This document shows positions 25,592 to 34,773 of a DNA stretch of 64,000 nt, piece by piece. This DNA is from Streptomyces eurythermus (GTDB lineage Bacteria; Actinomycetota; Actinomycetes; Streptomycetales; Streptomycetaceae), in contig NZ_BMSK01000001.1 in NCBI RefSeq assembly GCF_014649115.1, positions 347,416-411,415 of the forward strand, in the 5' to 3' direction. Position 1 is the first letter of the stretch. Every line of letters begins with the position of its first letter. Both the position numbers and the translations under genes were made by a program. The notes below the pieces were generated by a model. That model was not told where the DNA came from. It did no database searches and worked only from the letters and a program-made list of their open reading frames with translations.

Positions 25592-26146
25592 TCACTCACC
25601 AGCCAGCAGCGCGACCGGGTCGAGGGTCTCGTCGCCCTTGGACCAGTTGCACGGGCACAGCTCGTCGGTCTGCAGGGCGTCCAGCACCCGCAGGACCTCC
25701 TTGGGGTTACGGCCCACGGAACCGGCGGTGACCATCGTGAACTGGATCTCGTGGTTCGGGTCGACGACGAAGACGGCGCGCTGGGCGTAGCCGTCCTCAC
25801 CCTCGATGCCGAGGTCGCGCATCAGCTCGTGCTTGGGGTCCGCCATCATCGGGAACGGCAGGTCGGTCAGGTCCGGGTGGTCCTTGCGCCAGGCGTGGTG
25901 CACGAACTCGGAGTCACCGGAGAAGCCGAGGATCTGGGCGTCGCGGTCGGCGAACTCGTCGTTCAGCTTCCCGAACGCGGCGATCTCGGTCGGGCACACG
26001 AACGTGAAGTCCTTGGGCCAGGCGAAGACCACGAGCCACTTGCCCTCGTAGGACTTGTGGTTGATCTGCTCGAACTCCTTGCCCTTCTCGAGCGAGACGC
26101 AGGCGGTCAGATCGAACTCGGGGAACTTGTCACCGACAGTGAGCAC
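25592..26146 (-). CDS. ahpC: Alkyl hydroperoxide reductase AhpC (2-Cys peroxiredoxin)
   Basis: A 184-aa peroxiredoxin reducing H2O2, organic peroxides and peroxynitrite. The peroxidatic cysteine is C51 (FTFVCPTE); C164 and C166 in ELCPCNW supply the resolving thiol. GTG 26146 is the start because AAGGAG is 6 bases upstream and the protein begins at the usual LTVGDKFPEF; the open frame continues upstream without homology. Divergent from oxyR. Confidence 0.96.
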   Translation of the reverse strand: MLTVGDKFPEFDLTACVSLEKGKEFEQINHKSYEGKWLVVFAWPKDFTFVCPTEIAAFGKLNDEFADRDAQILGFSGDSEFVHHAWRKDHPDLTDLPFPMMADPKHELMRDLGIEGEDGYAQRAVFVVDPNHEIQFTMVTAGSVGRNPKEVLRVLDALQTDELCPCNWSKGDETLDPVALLAGE

Positions 26147-26279
26147 AGGCTCTCCTTGCAGCGAAGAAACTTCCCTTTTGGGGCGTTTCCCATGGGGTTG
26201 GACTCTGCCGATGGTGGCACAGGGTGCATTGATTAGGGAAATAGCTACACTCGGTCGTGTTGATTGGAGGTGCTTATCA
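26147..26279. promoter_or_regulatory. Divergent ahpC/oxyR promoter region
   Basis: 133 bp, AT-richer than its surroundings. It contains ATTAGGGAAATAGCTACAC (26232-26250), a LysR-type T-N11-A-like element with the short palindrome TAGCTA. OxyR commonly controls both ahpC and itself from such a divergent region; the exact site is inference. Confidence 0.6.
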
Positions 26280-27233
26280 GTGACGATGGGCAACGGGAGG
26301 CGACGGCAGCCGACGCTGTCGCAGCTGCGGGCGTTCGTCGCCGTCGCCGAGCATCTGCACTTCCGGGACGCGGCGGCGGCCATCGGGATGAGCCAGCCCG
26401 CCCTGTCCGGCGCGGTCTCCGCGCTGGAGGAGACCCTCGGGGTGACCCTCCTCGAGCGTACGACGCGCAAGGTACTGCTCTCGCCCGCGGGGGAGCGGCT
26501 GGCCGTGCGGGCCAAGGCGGTGCTGGACGAGGTCGGCGCGCTGATGGAGGAGGCCGAGGCGGTCCGGGCCCCGTTCACGGGCGCGCTGCGCCTCGGGGTG
26601 ATCCCGACCGTCGCGCCGTATCTGCTGCCCGCCGTGCTCCGGCTGGTGCACGAGCGCTACCCGCAGCTCGACCTCCAGGTGCACGAGGAGCAGACCGCCA
26701 GCCTGCTCGACGGCCTGCTCTCCGGCCGGCTCGACCTGCTGTTGCTCGCGGTGCCGCTCGGTGTCCCCGGCGTGGTCGAACTCCCCCTGTTCGACGAGGA
26801 CTTCGTGCTCGTCACGCCGCTCGACCACTGGCTCGGCGGCCGCGAGGGCATACCCCGGGAGGCCCTGAAGGAGCTGCACCTGCTGCTCCTGGACGAGGGG
26901 CACTGCCTGCGCGACCAGGCCCTCGACATCTGCCGGGAGGCGGGCCGCGAGGACGCGCCGGTCACCACCACGGCCGCCGGGCTGTCCACGCTGGTCCAGC
27001 TGGTGGCGGGCGGCCTCGGCTGCACGCTGCTGCCGCGCACCGCGCTGAAGCTGGAGACCTCCCGCAGCAGCCAGCTGCTCACCGGTTACTTCGCCGAACC
27101 CGCCCCGAGCCGCCGGGTCGCCTTCGCCATGCGCGCGGGCGCGGCCCGCGCCGCGGAGTACGAGGAACTGGCGGCGGCGCTACGGGGCGCGCTGCGGGCT
27201 TTGCCGGTACGGGTGCTGGACGGTTCCGACTAG
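26280..27233 (+). CDS. oxyR: Hydrogen-peroxide sensor/regulator OxyR (LysR family)
   Basis: A 317-aa protein: winged HTH (~10-70; TLSQLRAFVAVAEHLHFRDA) and substrate-like regulatory domain (~95-310). The redox cysteines are C209 (LDEGHCLRDQ) and C218 (ALDIC), 9 residues apart as in E. coli C199/C208, so it should form the activating disulfide. GGAGG is 9 bases before GTG 26280; ATG 26286 is possible. Likely activates ahpCD. Confidence 0.95.
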   Translation: MTMGNGRRRQPTLSQLRAFVAVAEHLHFRDAAAAIGMSQPALSGAVSALEETLGVTLLERTTRKVLLSPAGERLAVRAKAVLDEVGALMEEAEAVRAPFTGALRLGVIPTVAPYLLPAVLRLVHERYPQLDLQVHEEQTASLLDGLLSGRLDLLLLAVPLGVPGVVELPLFDEDFVLVTPLDHWLGGREGIPREALKELHLLLLDEGHCLRDQALDICREAGREDAPVTTTAAGLSTLVQLVAGGLGCTLLPRTALKLETSRSSQLLTGYFAEPAPSRRVAFAMRAGAARAAEYEELAAALRGALRALPVRVLDGSD

Positions 27234-27253
27234 CGCTTCCGGGAGCGGCTGTG

Positions 27254-27286
27254 GGGCGCGCGCAGTTCCCCGCGCCCCTTCGGGCG
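27254..27286. repeat. Dispersed GC-rich repeat, copy A
   Basis: CGCAGTTCCCCGCGCCCCTT followed by CGGGCGC, between the convergent oxyR and ABC permease genes. Nearly the same sequence occurs at 48271-48300. It can fold (GGGGCGCGCG with CCGCGCCCC) and may double as a terminator. Confidence 0.7.
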
Positions 27287-27296
27287 CGGGCGCCGC

Positions 27297-29630
27297 CTAC
27301 TCCGTACGCAAGCCCTCCGGCCGCATCATCCGAAGCAGCGGCGGCAGGCTGAGCAAGGTGACCACCAGGACCACTCCCGCGCCCGCGCCCGCCATCGACA
27401 GCACGCTCGCCCAGTCGACGGTCACCGTCGTGGCCGTCATCCGCAGCAGCACCGCACCGAGGGCCAGGCCCACCGTCGAGGCCAGCAGCAGGCCGAGCGA
27501 GATGGGTACCGCCGTCTGCCACAGCACCGACAGCCCCAGGGTGCGGCGCCGGGTGCCGAAGGCGACCAGCGACGACAGCAGCTTGCGCCGCTCGCGCAAC
27601 TGCTCCAGCTGGGAGACCAGCAGGCTCGCCCCGATCAGCAGCAGCACACAGACCGCGCCGAGGAACAGGCCGGTGCGCAGGGAGGTGTACTTCCGGGACG
27701 CGGTGGTCGCCGTCCAGTGCCAGACGGACGAGAGCCGGTCCACCCGTGCCGCCGTGTTGCGCACGTACTGCTCCGCTTCCGGCACCGACAGGTCCAGGCG
27801 GACGTAGACCTGGTGGTACAGCGTCGGCGCGGCCGTGGCGGGCAGCGCGGACGGGGTGACCAGCAGACCGTTGACGTACGACTGGAGCGCGTCCTTGCGC
27901 GCGCTGACCTGGCGTACTCCGGCCGGTACCGTCCAGGGGATCTCGCGCCCGCGCACGCCGTCCGAATAGGTGGCGTCGATGTAGCCGCGCCGGCCCGGCC
28001 GGGCGAGGGCCAGGTCGTCGGGCTCGTCGCGCGCGTCCGGGACGACGAACACGTCACCGTCCCGGCAGGACGGCAGCTGGGCCAGTTCGCGCAGCGCGGC
28101 GCAGGTGCCGACGGTGATGCCCACCGTGGAGCCGGGGTCACGGCGCCGGTCGCCCATCGAGCCGGAGGAGATCGCCACCGCCGCCCGGACGCCCTTGGTC
28201 CGGGGGAACTCCCGGGCCGCCGCGGGCAGCGCGGCCCCGTCCGAGAGGTTGATCTCCACCGACGCCCGCTCCGGATCCTTGCCGGTGTCCCGGGTGTACT
28301 GGCCTTCCACACCCGCGAACAGCATCTGGAGCGCGATCGCCCCGGCCACCGCCACGGCGATGCCGTTGACCATGCGGGCCGCCGTACCGCTGCTCAACTG
28401 GAGCCGGCGTACGGCCAGCTGCCAGGAGACCGGGCCCGTACCGAGCCGGGCCACGACCGCCTCCACCAGCCAGGGCAGCAGTGCGCTGACGCCGACCAGG
28501 AGCAGCAGCACGCCCCCGACGACCAGGTATTCGTTGAAGTCGCCGTTGGACCGGCCCTTGCCGATCATCGGGTACAGCAGCGCGAGGCCCGCCAGGGGCA
28601 GCAGCAGCCGCCACCACAGGCGCCGCCGGGCCTGCTTGGCCGTGCGCACCACGCCGAGCGGTTCGACGGCCACCCCGCGCATCGCGAACAGCGTCACCCC
28701 CACCGCGGCGGCCGGGACCGCCACCGCGACCAGGACGACCAGCGCGGGGGAGGGGTTCAGATAGCTGGGGAAGAAGCTTTCGCCCAGCACCTCCACCGAG
28801 CCCGCCGTCTGCCGTCCGACGAGGAAGAACACCGTGCCGACGACCAGGCCGAGCAGGGCTCCGGCCAGTGCCTCGCCCGCCGCGATCCGGCGGGTCATTC
28901 GGCGGTCGGAGCCGACCAGCCGCAGCGCGGCCAGCCGGCGGTCGCGCCGCTCGCCGCCGAACCGCACGGCCGCGGCGATGAACACGGCGACCGGGGTGAG
29001 CAGGGCGACGAACACCACCAGCGTCATCATGATGAGGACCGGGTCGGCCCGTTCGGGTGTCGGGTGCCGGTCCCCGAACGCGGTCAGCCGCACCACGTGC
29101 GAGCTGTCCTTCTGCACCGCCAGGTCGTCCGCGCCCGCGTAGAAGGCCAGTTCGTGCGAGCCGATCAGCCCGGGCTCGCCGATCGTGCCGGTGATCCGGT
29201 CCGTCAGCCGTTCCCGCAGCAGCCCGCCCTCGTCGGAGGTGAGCAGCTTCTTCAGCGCGGGGGAGACCACCATCTCGCCCGGCGCGGGGAAGCGGTCCAC
29301 GCCCGGCGGCAGCGGCGCCCGCGGGCCCTCCGGGTCGAGGAAGCGGCCCCGGACGTCCTTGTCGTGCCACTTGGTGTCGGCCATGCCGACCAGCACGGTG
29401 TTCTCGCCCTTCGGCGGCACGGCCGCGCTGTAGGTGAGGTCCGTGCGGGCCTGCTCGCGCTGGTGCCGTGCCGTCAGCACGTTCGGCAGCGCGGTCGTCA
29501 GCAGCAGCAGCGCCACGCCCAGGCCCACGCCGACCGCCGTCAGCACCATCCGGACCCAGCCCTCGCGCCCGCCGGTGACGGCGAACCGGACGCCCATGCC
29601 CAGGTCCCTGGACCACTGCCGGAGGTTCAT
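27297..29630 (-). CDS. ABC transporter permease, FtsX/MacB-like
   Basis: A 777-aa membrane protein with two FtsX-like permease domains: an N-terminal TM, an extracellular region (~60-180), TMs at ~190-330, a central TM pair around 360-430, a second extracellular region (~450-640) and three C-terminal TMs (~660-765). Typical of two-component exporters (peptides, lipids or antibiotics). Its ATG overlaps the ATPase stop (ATGA). Part of the PadR-ATPase-permease operon. Confidence 0.9.
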   Translation of the reverse strand: MNLRQWSRDLGMGVRFAVTGGREGWVRMVLTAVGVGLGVALLLLTTALPNVLTARHQREQARTDLTYSAAVPPKGENTVLVGMADTKWHDKDVRGRFLDPEGPRAPLPPGVDRFPAPGEMVVSPALKKLLTSDEGGLLRERLTDRITGTIGEPGLIGSHELAFYAGADDLAVQKDSSHVVRLTAFGDRHPTPERADPVLIMMTLVVFVALLTPVAVFIAAAVRFGGERRDRRLAALRLVGSDRRMTRRIAAGEALAGALLGLVVGTVFFLVGRQTAGSVEVLGESFFPSYLNPSPALVVLVAVAVPAAAVGVTLFAMRGVAVEPLGVVRTAKQARRRLWWRLLLPLAGLALLYPMIGKGRSNGDFNEYLVVGGVLLLLVGVSALLPWLVEAVVARLGTGPVSWQLAVRRLQLSSGTAARMVNGIAVAVAGAIALQMLFAGVEGQYTRDTGKDPERASVEINLSDGAALPAAAREFPRTKGVRAAVAISSGSMGDRRRDPGSTVGITVGTCAALRELAQLPSCRDGDVFVVPDARDEPDDLALARPGRRGYIDATYSDGVRGREIPWTVPAGVRQVSARKDALQSYVNGLLVTPSALPATAAPTLYHQVYVRLDLSVPEAEQYVRNTAARVDRLSSVWHWTATTASRKYTSLRTGLFLGAVCVLLLIGASLLVSQLEQLRERRKLLSSLVAFGTRRRTLGLSVLWQTAVPISLGLLLASTVGLALGAVLLRMTATTVTVDWASVLSMAGAGAGVVLVVTLLSLPPLLRMMRPEGLRTE

Positions 29631-30316
29631 ATGGCGCGCTCCATGTCCCGGGACCTGCCGTCGCGCACGACGATCTCCCGGTCGGAGTAGGCGGCCACCC
29701 GGGCCTCGTGGGTGACCAGCACGACGGCCGCGTTGGTGGAGCGGGCCGCGTCGGTCAGCAGCTCCATGACCCGTTCGCCGTTGAGGGAGTCGAGCGCGCC
29801 GGTCGGTTCGTCGGCGAACACCACCCGGGGCCCGGTGACCAGCGCCCGCGCCACCGCGACCCGCTGGCCCTGGCCGCCGGAGACCTCGCCGGGCCGCTTG
29901 CCCTTGAGGTCGTCCACCTCCAGGCGTTCCATCCAGGTGAGCGCGGCCCGCTCGGCCTCCTTGCGGGGGCTGCCGTTCAGCCTCAGCGGCAGGGCCACGT
30001 TCTCCACGCAGGTCAGCTCCGGGACCAGCTGGCCGAACTGGAAGACGAACCCGAAGTCGCGGCGGCGCAGCGCGCTGCGCTCGGTGTCGCTCAGGCCGGC
30101 GAGTTCGCGGCCGGCGTAGGTGATGGAGCCGGAGTCGGGCGGCACGATGCCGGCCAGGCAGTGCAGCAGCGTCGACTTGCCGGAGCCGGAGGGGCCCATC
30201 ACGGCGACGACCTCGCCGGGGTGGATGGAGAAATCGGCGCCGTCGAGCGCGACGGTGGGGCCGAAGCTCTTGCGCAGGTTCTCGGCGGCGAGCAGGGAGC
30301 CGGGGGGAGGGGTCAT
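29627..30316 (-). CDS. ABC transporter ATP-binding protein
   Basis: A 229-aa LolD/MacB-type ATPase. Walker A GPSGSGKST (residues ~40-48), Q-loop FQFGQLVPELT, signature SGGQGQR, Walker B VVFADEPTGALD and the H-loop LVTHEARV. Normal length. Its ATG overlaps the padR stop (ATGA), so regulator, ATPase and permease are translationally coupled. Confidence 0.94.
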   Translation of the reverse strand: MTPPPGSLLAAENLRKSFGPTVALDGADFSIHPGEVVAVMGPSGSGKSTLLHCLAGIVPPDSGSITYAGRELAGLSDTERSALRRRDFGFVFQFGQLVPELTCVENVALPLRLNGSPRKEAERAALTWMERLEVDDLKGKRPGEVSGGQGQRVAVARALVTGPRVVFADEPTGALDSLNGERVMELLTDAARSTNAAVVLVTHEARVAAYSDREIVVRDGRSRDMERAI

Positions 30317-30837
30317 CGGGTCACCGCCGCACGGAGCTTGTCGAGGCGCGCGGCGGTGAGTTCCAGCCAGCGCAGGTCGGCCTCCAGGTGGAACAGGGCG
30401 TGGTCGCAGATCAGCTGGTCGGCGAGGTCGCCCTTGCGCTTGCGGTCGGTGAGGATGCGCATGCTGCGCAGGTGCTCGGACCGCTGGGTGTCGAGGATGT
30501 CGGCGGCGTCGCGGTGGGTGAGGAGGGCGAGGACGACCTTGGTGTAGAGGGTCGACTGGAGGTACTCCTCCGGCTTCTCCGGGGTGGCGAGCCAGCGTTC
30601 GACGTCGGTGATGCCGGCGTCGGTGATGGCGTACCGCTTGCGCTCGGGGCCGCCGCCGGCCTCGATCCCGTCGACTTCCACGAGACCGTTCTTCAGCAGC
30701 CGGGACATCGTGGAGTAGACCTGGCCGTAGTGCAGCGGCCGGTCGTGACCGAACTTCTCGTCGAAGGCCCGCTTGAGGTCGTAGCCGTGGCGTGGGCCGG
30801 ACTCCAGGAGCCCGAGGAGGGTGTGACCGATGGACAT
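30313..30837 (-). CDS. PadR-family transcriptional regulator
   Basis: A 174-aa protein: winged-helix domain (~1-85; LLGLLESGPRHGYDLKRAFD, then YGQVYSTMSRLLKNGLVE) and a helical C-terminal dimerisation domain. PadR proteins repress exporters and respond directly to the drug or phenolic ligand. A near-perfect operator sits 19 bp before the start codon, so it almost certainly autorepresses the exporter operon. Confidence 0.93.
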   Translation of the reverse strand: MSIGHTLLGLLESGPRHGYDLKRAFDEKFGHDRPLHYGQVYSTMSRLLKNGLVEVDGIEAGGGPERKRYAITDAGITDVERWLATPEKPEEYLQSTLYTKVVLALLTHRDAADILDTQRSEHLRSMRILTDRKRKGDLADQLICDHALFHLEADLRWLELTAARLDKLRAAVTR

Positions 30838-30855
30838 GGCGGCACTCTACACAGC

Positions 30856-30878
30856 GTGTATACCCACCATGTATACAC
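30856..30878 (-). promoter_or_regulatory. PadR operator
   Basis: GTGTATAC-N7-GTATACAC: 8-bp perfect arms (30856-30863 and 30871-30878), AT-rich in otherwise GC-rich DNA, directly upstream of padR. The form is typical of PadR-type operators. Confidence 0.8.
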
Positions 30879-30997
30879 CGGGTGCAGAGTGGCATCTCGG
30901 GAGCGTGTCGGCGCAGGTGAGGCGCCTTTGTCAGCGTTTTGTAACAGTCGCGGACACCGGGTGCGACGACGGCCGGGCCCCTGGACGGGAGCCCGGC

Positions 30998-31255
30998 TCA
31001 GGACGGCGGGGGCGGGGTGCCGGGGGCGGAGTCGCCGGGCGGCCGGCCCCGGCGGGGCAGCGGGCCCGCGTCCCCCGGCAGCCGCCCCGCCTCCGCGAGG
31101 GCGCGCCGCAGCAGGAACTCGATCTGCGCGTTCGCCGACCGCAGTTCGTCCCCGGCCCACCGGGCCAGCGCCTCGTACACCGCCGGGTCCAGCCGCAGCA
31201 GCACCTGCTTGCGCTGCCGCGGCCGGTTCCCGGGTGTCCGTTCCGGGTCGGTCAC
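30998..31255 (-). CDS. Small ribbon-helix-helix-like protein
   Basis: An 85-aa protein. [19 protein letters not shown] followed by [18 protein letters not shown] has the beta strand-helix-helix pattern of Arc/MetJ regulators; the C-terminal third is Pro/Gly-rich and probably disordered. The GTG start overlaps the SPFH stop (GTGA), so the two are co-translated. It may control the SPFH gene or act in a toxin-antitoxin-like way; no partner toxin is visible. Confidence 0.72.
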   Translation of the reverse strand: MTDPERTPGNRPRQRKQVLLRLDPAVYEALARWAGDELRSANAQIEFLLRRALAEAGRLPGDAGPLPRRGRPPGDSAPGTPPPPS

Positions 31256-32163
31256 TGGTAGAGGGTTCCGGTGTTCAGGACCGGCTGCGGGGCGCGGTCC
31301 CCGCACAGCACCACCATCAGGTTCGACACCATCGCCGCCTTCCGCTCCTCGTCCAGGTCCACGATGTCCGCCTCCGAAATCCGGGCCAGCGCCGCCTCCA
31401 CCATGCCCACGGCGCCGTCGACGATCTGCCGCCGGGCCGCCACGACCGCGCCCGCCTGCTGCCGCTGGAGCATCGCCGAGGCGATCTCGGGAGCGTACGC
31501 GAGATGCGTGAACCGTGACTCGACGATCTCCACTCCGGCCGTCTCCACCCGGGCCTGGAGCTCGCGGGCCAGCTTCTCGGTGATCTCCTCGGCGTTGCCG
31601 CGCAGCGAGAGGCCGTCCTCGTCGTGGGAGTCGTAGGGGTACTCGATGGCGATGTGCCGCACGGCCGTCTCGGTCTGCGTGGCGACGAACTCGGCGAAGT
31701 CGTCCACCTCGAAGGTGGCCTGGGCGGTGTCGCGCACCTTCCACACCACGACCGCGGCCAGCTCGATCGGGTTGCCGTATGCGTCGTTGACCTTCAGTAC
31801 GGCGGTCTCGTGGTTGCGCACCCGGGTGGAGATCCGGGTCCGGGAGGTGAAGGGGTTCACCCAGCGCAGCCCGTCCTGCCGGATCGTGCCCCGGTAGCGC
31901 CCGAAGAGCTGGACCACCCGGGCCTCGCCCGGGGCCACCGTGTTCAGGCCGCGCATCGCGATGAGGGCCGCGAGCAGCACGACGGCACCGGCGGCGATGA
32001 GCCCGCCCCGGACGCCGGCCGAGGTGACGGCCCCGGCGGTGCCGAAGAGGGCGGCGGCGGCGCCGAGCCCGAGCAGGCCGAGCAGCAGCGCGAGCCCGCC
32101 GCCGATGCTGTGGGCCTGGAACTCGCGCACACGCGGGGCGGGCATCTCGGGTATGTCGGACAT
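31252..32163 (-). CDS. SPFH/Band 7 domain membrane protein
   Basis: A 303-aa flotillin/stomatin-like protein. Two hydrophobic segments (~20-45 and ~50-72) precede the SPFH domain (~75-270; [22 protein letters not shown]). A helical C-terminal part follows ([20 protein letters not shown]). It probably organises membrane microdomains. It is the first gene of a two-gene operon with a distinctive palindrome upstream. Confidence 0.9.
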   Translation of the reverse strand: MSDIPEMPAPRVREFQAHSIGGGLALLLGLLGLGAAAALFGTAGAVTSAGVRGGLIAAGAVVLLAALIAMRGLNTVAPGEARVVQLFGRYRGTIRQDGLRWVNPFTSRTRISTRVRNHETAVLKVNDAYGNPIELAAVVVWKVRDTAQATFEVDDFAEFVATQTETAVRHIAIEYPYDSHDEDGLSLRGNAEEITEKLARELQARVETAGVEIVESRFTHLAYAPEIASAMLQRQQAGAVVAARRQIVDGAVGMVEAALARISEADIVDLDEERKAAMVSNLMVVLCGDRAPQPVLNTGTLYQ

Positions 32164-32205
32164 GGGTGATCCCCGTTCGTTGGAGCGTCTAGCGTTGGTC
32201 TAGCT

Positions 32206-32219
32206 AAGTGATATCACTT
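32206..32219 (-). promoter_or_regulatory. Perfect palindrome upstream of the SPFH gene
   Basis: AAGTGATATCACTT, 43 bp before the SPFH start. Next to it GTCTAGC occurs twice, 4 bp apart (about 32188-32204). Likely operator; GntR-family sites often have this GTGATATCAC form, but the regulator is not identifiable. Confidence 0.65.
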
Positions 32220-32379
32220 TTCCAGGCACGGGCAACCCTGAACTACCGCCGAACGTCGGTTCCTTGTGGATGGGTGCTGATTGTCACGTCCGTAAAAGAC
32301 CGGATCGGTCGCCCTTTGTCATATAGGCGGGTGTTAGCTTTCGGAGCTGACCCCGAGACGGAAGCGAGCGTAGGGACCC

Positions 32380-34704
32380 ATGGGACGAGCGGAAGAGAGA
32401 CGAGCGCGACAGCGTGGTCACCGCGCGGCGTCCAAGCGCCGCCGCTCCGAACCCGCGGCGGCCGGCAAACCCGCCAAGAGCCTCCTGCGCCGGATGTTCA
32501 CCTGGAAGAAGATCCTCGGCACCGTCTTCGGAGTGTGCCTGCTCGCCATCCTCGGCTTCATCGGCCTGTACATGTACGTCGACATCCCCGAGGGCAACGC
32601 CGCCGCCCGGCAGCAGAGCAACGTCTACAAGTTCAGCGACGGAACGCTGCTGGCCCGCAGCGGCAAGGTCAACCGCGAGATCGTCGACCTGTCCAAGGTG
32701 CCCCGCAAGGTCCAGCTGACCTTCGTCGCCGCCGAGAACAAGAGCTTCTACAGCGACTCCGGCGTCGACTTCAAGGGCACCGCCCGCGGCCTGCTCAACA
32801 CCCTGCGCGGCCGGGGCAAGCAGGGCGGTTCCACGATCACCCAGCAGTACGTCAAGAACTACTACCTCAACCAGGACCAGACCGTCACGCGCAAGCTGAA
32901 GGAGCTGGTCATCTCGTTGAAGGTGGACCGCGAGAAGTCCAAGGACGACATCCTCGCCGGCTACATCAACACCAGCTACTACGGCCGCGACGCCTACGGC
33001 ATCCAGGCCGCCGCCCAGGCCTACTTCGGCGTCGACGCCCAGGACCTCTCGGTCGAACAGGGCGCCTATCTGGCCGCGCTGCTCCAGGCGCCGAGCCAGT
33101 ACGACTGGGCGGTGGCGACCGACACCGGCAAGCGGCTGGTCACCCAGCGCTGGAACTACGTTCTGGACAACATGGTCGAGGAGGGCTGGCTCACCAAGGC
33201 GCAGCGCACGGCCATGCACTTCCCCGAGATCAAGGCGCCCAAGCGCGCCCCCGGGCTCGGCGGGCAGAAGGGCTATCTGGTCGAGCTGGCCAACCAGCAG
33301 CTCGAACAGCAGCTCATGGCGCAGGAGGGCCTGACCCAGTCGCAGGCGGAGAACGCGGTCGAGGGGAAGGGCTGGACCATCACCCTCAACATCGACCGCA
33401 AGAAGCAGGCCGCGCTGGAGCGGGCCGTCCGCAGCGAGCTGACCGGCAAGCTCGACAAGACCAAGCGCAAGGTCGACGGCGACATCCAGCCCGGCGCCGT
33501 CTCCGTGGACCCCGGGACCGGCAAGATCGTGGCGCTGTACGGCGGCCAGAACTACTACGAGCACTGGACGAGCAACGCCACCCGCAGGGACTACCAGCCG
33601 GCCTCCACCTTCAAGCCGGTCATCCTCGCCGCCGCCCTGGAGCGCGAGGCCACCACGCAGGACGGCAAGCCCATCACCGCCAGTACCCTCTACGACGGCG
33701 GCAACCGGCGCCCGGTGGTGGACCACGGCCGCCCGGTCGGCTTCGCCCCGCCCAACGAGGACGAGGCCGACTACGACAAGATCACCGTCCAGGAGGCGAT
33801 GAACAAGTCCGTCAACTCCGTCTTCGCGCAGATGGGCGTGGACGTCGGCATGGACAACGTCATGAGCACCGCGAGCAGCCTCGGCATGGACACCAAGGGC
33901 ATGCCCGCGGTGCCCGCCCAGACGCTCGGCTCGATGGGCGCGAGCCCCCTGGAGATGGCCGGGATCTACGCCACCTTCGCCAACCACGGCCACAAGGTGA
34001 CCCCGGCCATCATCAAGTCGGCGGAGCAGAAGGGCCGCACGGTGGACATGCCGGACCCCGTCGGCGGTACGGTGCTCAGCCGCACGGCCGCCGACACGGT
34101 CACCTCGGTGCTCACCGGCGTGGTGGACGACGGCACGGCCAAGACGTCCGTGGCCGCCAACCCGCTGCGCGACGGCCAGCAGGTGGCCGGCAAGACCGGC
34201 ACCTCCGACGAGAACAAGTCCGCCTGGTTCACCGGCTACACCCCCGACCTGGTCACCTCCGTCGGCCTGTTCGGCGAGGACCCGAAGACCCACGGCCATG
34301 TGTCCATGGAGGGCGCGACCGGACTCCTTCCGGGGCGCGGCCGGATCAACGGCGGCGGCTACCCGGCGGAGATCTGGGCCGCCTACACCTTCGGCGTCAC
34401 CGACCGGTCCGCGTTCGACCTGGACACCACCCAGGGCGCCGCCGTCGCGCCGCCCCCGCCGCCCACCAGCAGCGCGCCGCCGACCCCGTCCACGACGCCG
34501 TCGCAGACCCCGTCCGAGACGCCGAGCGAGACGCCGTCCCGCACGCCGTCGCAGACCCCGTCCGAGACGCCGAGCGAGACGCCGTCCCGCACGCCCTCGC
34601 AGACGCCGTCCGGAACCCCCACCACCGGGCTGCCGACGGAACCCACCACCGAGGGCCCGCCCGACCCGGACGACGACGGCGGCGGCTTCCACTTCGGCCA
34701 GTAG
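32380..34704 (+). CDS. Class A penicillin-binding protein (glycosyltransferase-transpeptidase)
   Basis: A 774-aa protein: basic cytoplasmic tail, one TM (~45-68), GT51 transglycosylase (~80-260; catalytic E119 in AAENKSFYSDSG, then QGGSTITQQYVKN) and transpeptidase (~370-640). Active-site motifs are S409-TFK, S477-VN and K605-TG. Polymerises and cross-links peptidoglycan outside the membrane. The last ~100 residues are a Pro/Thr/Ser-rich tail with tandem repeats ending in an acidic Gly cluster, probably wall-spanning. Single gene with a convergent terminator. Confidence 0.95.
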   Translation: MGRAEERRARQRGHRAASKRRRSEPAAAGKPAKSLLRRMFTWKKILGTVFGVCLLAILGFIGLYMYVDIPEGNAAARQQSNVYKFSDGTLLARSGKVNREIVDLSKVPRKVQLTFVAAENKSFYSDSGVDFKGTARGLLNTLRGRGKQGGSTITQQYVKNYYLNQDQTVTRKLKELVISLKVDREKSKDDILAGYINTSYYGRDAYGIQAAAQAYFGVDAQDLSVEQGAYLAALLQAPSQYDWAVATDTGKRLVTQRWNYVLDNMVEEGWLTKAQRTAMHFPEIKAPKRAPGLGGQKGYLVELANQQLEQQLMAQEGLTQSQAENAVEGKGWTITLNIDRKKQAALERAVRSELTGKLDKTKRKVDGDIQPGAVSVDPGTGKIVALYGGQNYYEHWTSNATRRDYQPASTFKPVILAAALEREATTQDGKPITASTLYDGGNRRPVVDHGRPVGFAPPNEDEADYDKITVQEAMNKSVNSVFAQMGVDVGMDNVMSTASSLGMDTKGMPAVPAQTLGSMGASPLEMAGIYATFANHGHKVTPAIIKSAEQKGRTVDMPDPVGGTVLSRTAADTVTSVLTGVVDDGTAKTSVAANPLRDGQQVAGKTGTSDENKSAWFTGYTPDLVTSVGLFGEDPKTHGHVSMEGATGLLPGRGRINGGGYPAEIWAAYTFGVTDRSAFDLDTTQGAAVAPPPPPTSSAPPTPSTTPSQTPSETPSETPSRTPSQTPSETPSETPSRTPSQTPSGTPTTGLPTEPTTEGPPDPDDDGGGFHFGQ
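34495..34611 (+). repeat. 48-bp in-frame tandem repeat in the PBP tail
   Basis: Two identical 48-bp units (34495-34542, 34543-34590) and a partial third encode 16-residue TPSQTPSETPSETPSR blocks. Confidence 0.9.
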
Positions 34705-34720
34705 GGCCCGCACACGCCAA

Positions 34721-34750
34721 GGGGCGCCCGGAGGAGACTCCGGGCGCCCC
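34721..34750. terminator. Bidirectional terminator between the PBP and SpoIIE-type genes
   Basis: Perfect 13-bp stem GGGGCGCCCGGAG (34721-34733) with 34738-34750, 4-nt loop, between two convergent genes. Confidence 0.85.
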
Positions 34751-34773
34751 TTCGCGTCGTAGCGCCTTCCGGC

